A stretch of DNA of 11,038 bases from SIG510 sp045540975 (GTDB taxonomy: Bacteria; Bacillota; Clostridia; Oscillospirales; JAAYXM01), in the NCBI GenBank assembly GCA_045540975.1, contig JAZQIE010000186.1:1-11038 (forward strand), written 5' to 3'. Below the pieces are notes generated by a model, which saw only the letters and a program-made list of their open reading frames with translations, searched no databases and was not told the origin of the DNA. Shown in pieces: positions 5,639 to 11,038 of the stretch. The position numbers were made by a program, and so were the translations under genes. How positions within the stretch are numbered: the stretch's first letter is position 1; every line of letters starts with the position of its first letter.

Positions 5639-6727
5639 ATGACACGGTATTTGATTTCCAAAGACGATATCGCGCATAACTTGGAGCAGGTGCGCGGCCG
5701 CCTCGGGGAGGAAACCCTGATTGCGGTGGTCAAGGGCAACGGCTACGGTCTGGGGCTCATCCCGTTTTCCGAAACCCTTGCTTCCCTTGGGGTGGACTTT
5801 TTCGCGGTCACCGAGGTAGAAGATGCGCTCAAACTTCGCGCCGCGCTTCCCTCGTCCGAAATCCTCATGCTCCGCTCCACCGCAATGGCGGAGGAGCTCT
5901 CCCCCCTCATCCAAAACAACATCATCTTAACCCTTGGCTCCTCCCTCGCCCTCCAGCGCGCAAACGCGGTCGCGGTCGAGCATGGAGTGAAGGCAAGATT
6001 CCATTTGAAGTTCGACCTGGGCATGGGGCGGTACGGCTTTTCTCCCGATGCGGTCGAATCGGTTTGCGAGGAGGTGTCTCACCTCTCCGCGCTCACCCTG
6101 TGCGGCACTTACGCACACTTAAACCAAGCCTTTGGAAGTTTAAAGAAAACCCGCGCCCAAATCGCGACCTTCTCAAACGTTGAGGACCGCATGATTGAAT
6201 GCGGTGTCGAGCCGGGGCTTTGTCATCTCTATAACTCCTCCGCGCTCTTCCGCCTGCCCGAGCTGTACGGCGGCGGTGCGCGTGTCGGCTCCGCCCTCAT
6301 CGGCAGAATCGCAAAGGGCGGCAGAAGTCTGAAACCCGTGGGCGAGCTTCAAACCGCGGTCCACGAGCCGCACACCCTTGAGGCAGGTGCAACCGTGGGG
6401 TACGGCGCCGCGTGTAAGCTCAAAAAACCCACCCGTGTCGCGGTGCTGCCCGTTGGGTATTTCCACGGCTTCGGGGTGGAGAAAATCCGCGACACTTATC
6501 GTGTCCGAGACGGCATCCGTTATCTTCTTCAGGATATCCTCCGTCTCCTCAAACAGAAGACTCCGTTTGTCCGTATCGCGGGCAAGCGTGTCAAAACGCT
6601 GGGCCATATCGGAATGCTCCACTGTGTGGTGGACCTCTCCCATGTCCCCGCATCCGAGGGGGATGTCGCAATCATTCCCGTAAGCCCCCTCTACTTAAAC
6701 GAACAAGTCCCAAGAATCTATCTCTAA
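5639..6727 (+). CDS. alr: Alanine-racemase-family PLP enzyme, divergent
   Basis: A 362-residue fold-type III PLP enzyme that probably interconverts L- and D-alanine (or a related amino acid) for peptidoglycan. The PLP lysine is K32 in AVVKGNGYG (29-37). Other conserved sites are present: GMGRYG with R131, H160 in TYAH, NSSA (199-202), R215 in GARVG, and the second catalytic Tyr, Y255 in VGYG. Two C-terminal motifs differ: GYADG is GYFHG (273-277), and the usual C-M-D-Q is G-M-L-H (325-328), which keeps the Met but loses the Asp. The segment 280-310 is helical-looking and longer than usual. Substrate specificity may therefore be changed. The ATG at 5639 has an AGGAGGGG site that overlaps the stop of the previous gene. 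Pairing with a Fem-type transferase supports a cell-wall role. Confidence 0.85.
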   Translation: MTRYLISKDDIAHNLEQVRGRLGEETLIAVVKGNGYGLGLIPFSETLASLGVDFFAVTEVEDALKLRAALPSSEILMLRSTAMAEELSPLIQNNIILTLGSSLALQRANAVAVEHGVKARFHLKFDLGMGRYGFSPDAVESVCEEVSHLSALTLCGTYAHLNQAFGSLKKTRAQIATFSNVEDRMIECGVEPGLCHLYNSSALFRLPELYGGGARVGSALIGRIAKGGRSLKPVGELQTAVHEPHTLEAGATVGYGAACKLKKPTRVAVLPVGYFHGFGVEKIRDTYRVRDGIRYLLQDILRLLKQKTPFVRIAGKRVKTLGHIGMLHCVVDLSHVPASEGDVAIIPVSPLYLNEQVPRIYL

Positions 6728-6739
6728 GGAGGATTTACA

Positions 6740-7063
6740 ATGAAATTAGTTATGGCAATCGTAAACGCGGATGATGCGCACGCAGTCATCAATAATCTGA
6801 CTCAGGAAGGCTATTCGGTCACCCGTCTTGCCACCACCGGCGGTTTCTTAAAGACCGGCAACACCACCATCATCGTGGGTGTCGAGGAGGAAAAGGTCCA
6901 ACCCGTGCTTGACATCATCAAAACCCATTCCCACAGCCGCAAGCAGCTGGTCTCCACCGCAAGCGAGCTCGGTATGGGCTTCTTCCCGTCCGTCCCGACC
7001 GAAATCACAGTGGGCGGTGCTACCATCTTTGTGATGGATGTGGAACAGTTCGCAAAATTCTGA
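6740..7063 (+). CDS. darA: Cyclic-di-AMP receptor, PII-like (DarA/PstA)
   Basis: A 107-residue PII-like protein, the usual length for the DarA/PstA family (YaaQ in Bacillus subtilis). Homotrimers bind c-di-AMP, a messenger tied to osmotic balance and cell-wall homeostasis; the downstream partner is still unknown in most species. The ligand-binding stretch is visible as VTRLATTGGFLKTGNTTIIV (27-46), and the C-terminal strand VGGATIFVMDVEQF (91-104) is typical. An AAGGAGG site at 6726-6732 overlaps the stop of the racemase gene. The stop (TGA, 7061-7063) shares one base with the ATG of holB, which implies translational coupling. The neighbourhood with holB and ricT is conserved in firmicutes and strengthens the call. 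Confidence 0.95.
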   Translation: MKLVMAIVNADDAHAVINNLTQEGYSVTRLATTGGFLKTGNTTIIVGVEEEKVQPVLDIIKTHSHSRKQLVSTASELGMGFFPSVPTEITVGGATIFVMDVEQFAKF

Positions 7064-7857
7064 TGAATCGGATTTCCCGTATCTTTTCGGGCGGCCGTGT
7101 GCCGCATTCCTTTCTCATCACAGGGGAAGACAGTGCAGAAAAAGAGGCGTTTGCCAAAACCCTTGCCCGTGCGCTTCTTTGCGAGAGCGATGCCCCACCG
7201 TGTGGGGTTTGTTCCGCCTGCCGCAAAGAGTCCCACCCCGACCTTACCGTAATCACCGATGGTCTGGATACCGAACGTGCGCGCGCACTCATCTCGGACT
7301 CCTTCATTCTCCCCAATGACGCAAAGCGCAAGGTGTATCTCATTTTGAATGCAAACACCCTCTCTGCCTATGTGCAAAACGTCTTTCTCAAAGCGTTGGA
7401 GGAGCCGCCGCGTCACGCCTGCTTCATCCTGACCGCAACCCACACAAGCGAGTTAATCCCCACCGTGGTCTCCCGCTGTGCCCTGATAAAACTCTCGGGC
7501 AGCGGTCATGACCTCGCCTATGTTGAGGAGGCAGCCGCCATCCTCACCCCTTTGTCTCAAAAAGACGAGTTGGGCGTTCTCCGCGCAGTCACCGCCCTTG
7601 AAAAGCGCGACCGTGCGGACCTTCGCGAGATTCTGGAAGCCTGCCGCACCCTTCTGCGCGACAGCGCACTCCATCCCCTTCCGCCCCTCTCCGAGACCAC
7701 ACCCCAATTTCGTTTTACCCACGCCGAGTTTGTTTCCTGCGCGGATGCGATTGAAACCGCGCGCGACGGGATCGAGCGCAACCTCGGTGTTGCAATTATA
7801 TTAGGCGCTCTTTGCGCACGGCTAATCCGCGCAATGAACGCAGAGGAGGAACAATAA
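7063..7857 (+). CDS. holB: DNA polymerase III clamp-loader subunit delta'
   Basis: A 264-residue AAA+-fold protein, the delta' subunit that helps load the sliding clamp onto DNA. It starts with IFSGGRVPHSFLITG (7-21), the usual HAFLF-G motif. The Walker A position is degenerate (GEDSAEKEAF, 21-30), so it should not bind ATP, as in other delta' proteins. A zinc module uses C40, C47, C50 and C53. FLKALEEPP (108-116) and PTVVSRC (133-139) correspond to the Walker B region and the SRC motif that contacts the neighbouring ATPase subunit. The C-terminal collar domain is weakly conserved and somewhat short. The ATG at 7063 overlaps the stop of darA by one base and has no strong ribosome binding site of its own. 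Confidence 0.93.
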   Translation: MNRISRIFSGGRVPHSFLITGEDSAEKEAFAKTLARALLCESDAPPCGVCSACRKESHPDLTVITDGLDTERARALISDSFILPNDAKRKVYLILNANTLSAYVQNVFLKALEEPPRHACFILTATHTSELIPTVVSRCALIKLSGSGHDLAYVEEAAAILTPLSQKDELGVLRAVTALEKRDRADLREILEACRTLLRDSALHPLPPLSETTPQFRFTHAEFVSCADAIETARDGIERNLGVAIILGALCARLIRAMNAEEEQ

Positions 7858-7858
7858 G

Positions 7859-8977
7859 TTGACAGAAGTAATCGGCGTCCGCTTTTCGGGGTCGGGCAAG
7901 ACCTATACCTTTCTTGCAAACGGCATCACCGCAAAGCGTGAGGACGCGGTCATTGTAGAAAGTGCGCAGGGCAAGGAATTCGGCTATGTCTCGACTCCCA
8001 ACCATGAGGTGGAGGAGTCCTCTCTGGTCGAGCCTGTCCGCAAAGTGCTGCGAATCGCAACCGTTGAGGACCACGGCACCGTACTCATGAACCGCGAGAA
8101 GGAAAAAAGCGCAATCGGTCTGTGCCAGTCGAAAATCGACCAGCACGGCTTGGAGATGAAGTGCATCAGCGCGGAGTATTCCTTCGACGGCAATAAGATT
8201 TTATTCAATTTCATCGCAGACGGAAGGGTAGACTTCCGTGATTTGGTGCGCGACCTCGCCTCCACCTTCCACGCCCGCATCGAGCTGCGGCAGGTGGGCG
8301 TGCGCGACGAAGCAAAGCTTCTCGGCGGTCTGGGCATCTGCGGCAGACCCTTCTGCTGCTCCGAGTTTTTGGACGATTTCCAGCCGGTCTCCATCAAAAT
8401 GGCAAAAGAGCAAAACCTCTCGCTCAACCCGACCAAAATCTCGGGTACCTGTGGGAGACTCATGTGCTGCTTGAAATACGAGCAGGAGGCGTATGAAGAC
8501 CTGCACCGCACCACACCGCGTGTGGGCGCGCAGGTGGAAACACCGGACGGCCCGGCAACCGTTGTCGAGGTCGCCCTGCTCTCGGGCAAGCTCAAACTCC
8601 GCTTCGAAAACGGAGATTCCTTCGAACTCAAAACCTTCCATAAATCCGAAGTCGGTCCGCTCGGCTCCAAGCCCAAGCGCCGCGTGGCGGAGGAGGAAAT
8701 GCCTCAGGTCTTCTTCAAAAGCGAGCTTTCTTCCGAGCCGCCCGTCGAGGAAGCACCCGCGGAAAAACCGCATCGAAACCATCGCCGCCGCAGACCGCAC
8801 GGCGCAAAGCCGCAAGGCGAGAAGCCGCAAGGTGAGAAGCCACAAGGCGAAAAACCCCGGCAAAAACCGCAGGGCGAGAAACCTGCGCCGAAAGAAGGAG
8901 ACGGCAAGCCGAAGAAGAACAACTACCGCCGCCGTCATCATCACCGTCCCAAGCAGGAAGGAAGGAAATCCGAATGA
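7859..8977 (+). CDS. ricT: RicT (YaaT), PSP1-domain iron-sulfur RNase Y-complex factor with long basic tail
   Basis: A 372-residue member of the PSP1 family. In Bacillus subtilis, RicT (YaaT) works with RicA and RicF in an iron-sulfur complex that stimulates RNase Y-dependent mRNA maturation and affects competence, sporulation and biofilm formation. The cysteine motifs are intact: CGRPFCC (161-167) and CGRLMCC (198-204). The conserved core ends near residue 270. The rest, about 100 residues, is low complexity, with Lys, Arg, Pro and Gly predominating, repeated PQGEK units (318-341) and Arg/His clusters. This tail is absent from the roughly 275-residue B. subtilis protein and may bind RNA. The start is TTG at 7859, fixed by AGAGGAGG (7842-7849) at 9 nt. 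It lies one base after the holB stop and overlaps the next gene by 4 bp. Confidence 0.93.
   Translation: MTEVIGVRFSGSGKTYTFLANGITAKREDAVIVESAQGKEFGYVSTPNHEVEESSLVEPVRKVLRIATVEDHGTVLMNREKEKSAIGLCQSKIDQHGLEMKCISAEYSFDGNKILFNFIADGRVDFRDLVRDLASTFHARIELRQVGVRDEAKLLGGLGICGRPFCCSEFLDDFQPVSIKMAKEQNLSLNPTKISGTCGRLMCCLKYEQEAYEDLHRTTPRVGAQVETPDGPATVVEVALLSGKLKLRFENGDSFELKTFHKSEVGPLGSKPKRRVAEEEMPQVFFKSELSSEPPVEEAPAEKPHRNHRRRRPHGAKPQGEKPQGEKPQGEKPRQKPQGEKPAPKEGDGKPKKNNYRRRHHHRPKQEGRKSE
8795..8881 (+). repeat. Tandem 15-bp coding repeat in the ricT tail (PQGEK units)
   Basis: Three perfect protein repeats PQGEK lie at 8810-8824, 8825-8839 and 8840-8854. A degenerate unit PHGAK precedes them (8795-8809), and a further PQGEK follows at 8867-8881 after a four-codon interruption. 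Units differ mostly at synonymous third positions, so the amino acid sequence is kept. Such repeats can vary in copy number by slippage without breaking the frame. Confidence 0.85.
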
Positions 8978-9966
8978 AAACAGTACTTGTCGGTCTCGGG
9001 AGAATCGGCTTTGACTTCCATCTCCCCGAACTCAAAGCGCACCCCCGCTTCACCCTCGCCGCGGTGGTGGATGTAGACCAAAACCGTCTCTCCGAGGTGG
9101 ACGTTCCGGGGTATACCGACCTGGAAGCCTGCCTTTTGGAGGTCAAGCCGTCGCTTGTGGTCATTGCCTCCCCCACCCACCTGCACTATGCCCAAACCCT
9201 TCTGTGCTTTGAGCATGGCGCGGATGTGTTTTTGGACAAACCCATGACCGCCTCGCCCGAGGAGGCACGCCTGTTGCAGGATGCCGCCAAACGTCTCGGG
9301 CGCAAACTCATGGTCTATCAGCCGCACCGTGTGACCGATGAATTTGAAACCGCGAAGAAGATTCTTTCTTCGGGTGTCCTTGGCCGTATCTTCCACGTGC
9401 GCCGCGCGGTGCACCGTTTCCGCCGCCGTGCGGATTGGCAAGCCTTCAAAAAATTCGGAGGCGGTATGCTCAATAACTACGGCGCGCATTATATCGACCA
9501 ACTCCTCGCGCTCACCCGCGCGCATATTACAGACAAATTCTGCTTTACCGACACGGTCGCAACCCTTGGGGATGCGGACGATGTGGTGGAATGTCTCTTC
9601 AAAACCGAGGAGGGCACCCTGCTCTCGGTCTCTATCTGTGAAGCAAGCCCCGTTCCCCACACCCCGTGGGAAATCCTTGGGGAATACGGGTCCGCGGTCT
9701 TCGATTCCGCAAGCCGCACCTTCCGTATCACCCGCTGTGACCCGAAAACCCTCCCCGATACCAAGGCGGACGAAACCCTTTCCGCAAAGAATCGCTCGTA
9801 TACCTCGGGCGAGGTCATCGAGTGGATTTCGGAGGAGGTCCCGCTCTCGCCCGCGGTCAATTACTATGACCTGTGCGCAAACTATTTTTGCGACAACAAA
9901 CCGCCCTTCCTCCCAATCGAGGAGAGCGTGTATCTTATGGAGCTGTTACACTCCCTCAAAGGATGA
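8974..9966 (+). CDS. Gfo/Idh/MocA-family NAD(P)-dependent oxidoreductase
   Basis: A 330-residue protein with an N-terminal Rossmann domain starting VGLGRIG (6-12), strand VVDVD (31-35), ASPTHLHY (65-72) and the DKP motif (88-90), whose Lys belongs to the active site. The C-terminal alpha/beta domain contains GGGMLNNYGAHYIDQ (162-176); its His corresponds to the family's catalytic His. Members oxidise or reduce sugars, inositols, sugar acids or related compounds, and the substrate here cannot be assigned. The ATG overlaps the ricT stop by 4 bp (ATGA), with an AGGAAGGAAGG site inside the end of ricT. The position in a cell-wall and housekeeping operon gives no clear metabolic clue. Confidence 0.9.
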   Translation: MKTVLVGLGRIGFDFHLPELKAHPRFTLAAVVDVDQNRLSEVDVPGYTDLEACLLEVKPSLVVIASPTHLHYAQTLLCFEHGADVFLDKPMTASPEEARLLQDAAKRLGRKLMVYQPHRVTDEFETAKKILSSGVLGRIFHVRRAVHRFRRRADWQAFKKFGGGMLNNYGAHYIDQLLALTRAHITDKFCFTDTVATLGDADDVVECLFKTEEGTLLSVSICEASPVPHTPWEILGEYGSAVFDSASRTFRITRCDPKTLPDTKADETLSAKNRSYTSGEVIEWISEEVPLSPAVNYYDLCANYFCDNKPPFLPIEESVYLMELLHSLKG

Positions 9967-9971
9967 CTGAT

Positions 9972-11038
9972 ATGAAATTAACCTTCAAAAACGCGCTCAA
10001 AATCTGCGCCGCCGTCTTCCTGCTCTTCCTCGCAACCCTGTACTGGGAGCCGATTATCGGCTTTGTGGGGAAAGCCTTCGGCGCGGCAAGTCCGCTCATC
10101 ATCGGCGGCATGATTGCCTATGTGGTCAACATCCTCATGGCGCGCTATGAGTCTTGGTTCTTCCCCAAGAGTCAAAAGACGGCGGTAAGGCGCCTGCGCC
10201 GTCCGCTCTGTATGGCAGGCGCATATCTCTCCGTGATTGCGGTCATCGTGCTGGTGGTTTGGCTCATCACCCCCCAGCTTGCCGCTTGTATCCAGGTCAT
10301 CGTGCAGGAACTCCCGGGTGTCTTCACCGATGCGGTCGCGTTTTTGGACCGTTCGGGCATCCTCCCCGAAAACATCGTGGATACCCTCCTCCAAATCGAT
10401 TGGCGCAGCCGTATCGACCAAATCGTGGGTCTTATCACCACAGGCTTTGGCAGTGTGTTTGACGTTGTGGTCACCACCGTGACCTCGGTCTTCTCAGGTC
10501 TTGTCACCACCCTGCTCTCCATCATCTTCTCGGTGTACCTGCTCGCCTCCAAGGAAACCCTCGCGCGTCACCTCCGCCGTGTCGCGCGCCAAATCCTGCC
10601 CGTTCGTGTACGGGAGAATCTGCGCTACCTGCTTGATATCTTAAACCACTCGTTCCACAAATTCATCGTGGGTCAGTGTACCGAAGCGGTGATTTTGGGT
10701 GCGCTTTGTACCCTCGGGATGCTGCTCTTCCGTCTGCCGTATGCCACCATGATCGGTGCGCTCGTGGCATTCACCGCGCTCATCCCGGTCGCAGGCTCGT
10801 ATATCGGCGCGATCGTGGGCGCATTCATGATTTTAACCGTATCCCCCATCCAAGCGCTGGGCTTTTTGGTCTTCCTGGTCATCCTCCAGCAGCTGGAAGG
10901 CAACCTGATCTACCCCAAGGTGGTGGGCGACTCGATCGGGCTCCCCGGCATCTGGGTGCTCGCCGCGGTCACCGTGGGCGGCGGCATCGCAGGGGTCATG
11001 GGAATGCTCTTCGGCGTTCCGCTTTGTGCCGCAATCTA
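9972..11038 (+). CDS. AI-2E family transporter (PF01594-type membrane protein), 3' end missing
   Basis: The first 355 residues of a polytopic membrane protein that continues past the right edge. Hydrophobic segments lie at about 10-24, 39-56, 80-99, 152-192 (two helices), 229-253, 256-290 (two helices), 294-309 and 326-355. The family signature is at 267-319: FTALIPVAGSYIGAIVG, then LQQLEGNLIYPKVVG. A long extracytoplasmic or amphipathic region (101-150) separates the early helices, as usual. The family includes the AI-2 exporter TqsA and sodium/proton antiporters, so the function is open. The ATG at 9972 has AAAGGA at 9958-9963 with 8 nt spacing. An in-frame ATG at 9963 overlaps that site and is unlikely. 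It is the last visible gene of the operon, 5 bp after the oxidoreductase. Confidence 0.9.
   Translation, partial: MKLTFKNALKICAAVFLLFLATLYWEPIIGFVGKAFGAASPLIIGGMIAYVVNILMARYESWFFPKSQKTAVRRLRRPLCMAGAYLSVIAVIVLVVWLITPQLAACIQVIVQELPGVFTDAVAFLDRSGILPENIVDTLLQIDWRSRIDQIVGLITTGFGSVFDVVVTTVTSVFSGLVTTLLSIIFSVYLLASKETLARHLRRVARQILPVRVRENLRYLLDILNHSFHKFIVGQCTEAVILGALCTLGMLLFRLPYATMIGALVAFTALIPVAGSYIGAIVGAFMILTVSPIQALGFLVFLVILQQLEGNLIYPKVVGDSIGLPGIWVLAAVTVGGGIAGVMGMLFGVPLCAAI

Noticed and set aside
8201..8944. 247-codon minus-strand open frame opposite ricT
   Set aside because: It is a shadow of ricT; its Leu/Arg-rich, repetitive sequence mirrors the Lys/Pro/Gly repeat region.
9963..9971. Upstream ATG at 9963 for the AI-2E family gene
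   Set aside because: It overlaps the only Shine-Dalgarno-like sequence (9958-9963); the ATG at 9972 is correctly spaced.

Overview
The window looks like chromosomal DNA from a Gram-positive bacterium of the Clostridia type. Evidence for this is the strong AGGAGG-type ribosome binding sites, two TTG starts, and firmicute marker genes: a DarA-type c-di-AMP receptor next to holB and ricT, a FemAB-like peptidoglycan aminoacyltransferase, and a RelQ-type small alarmone synthetase. Coding regions are fairly GC-rich with many C-ending codons. A GC-rich, uncultured-type member of the Oscillospirales or Christensenellales would fit, but that lineage is an inference.

Left part (1-1140, minus strand): a ROK-family transcriptional regulator runs off the left edge. 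Behind it lies an AT-richer island holding a small four-helix-bundle (23S-IVP family) gene. Short stem-loop arrays flank this gene on both sides. They are punctuated by GAAAT on one side and ATTTC on the other, with exact periods of 19 and 22 bp. This is the least ordinary structure in the window.

Middle part (1170-4440): a plus-strand pair encodes a large polysaccharide-deacetylase-like protein and a RelQ-type (p)ppGpp synthetase. It converges on a minus-strand EamA-type permease, and a strong hairpin with T-tracts on both strands separates them.

Right part (4496-11038, plus strand): a promoter drives what looks like one seven-gene operon: FemAB-like transferase, alanine-racemase-family enzyme, darA, holB, ricT, a Gfo/Idh/MocA oxidoreductase, and an AI-2E family membrane protein that runs off the right edge. 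Gaps are 12 bp or less and three junctions overlap or nearly touch. The operon combines cell-wall building, c-di-AMP sensing, the replicative clamp loader and an RNase Y-associated factor. The darA-holB-ricT core matches the Bacillus subtilis yaaQ-(yaaR)-holB-yaaT neighbourhood, without yaaR or tmk.

Most genes here are ordinary housekeeping genes. The items that merit a second look are the four-helix-bundle element with its hairpin arrays, the divergent racemase, and the repetitive basic tail of RicT.
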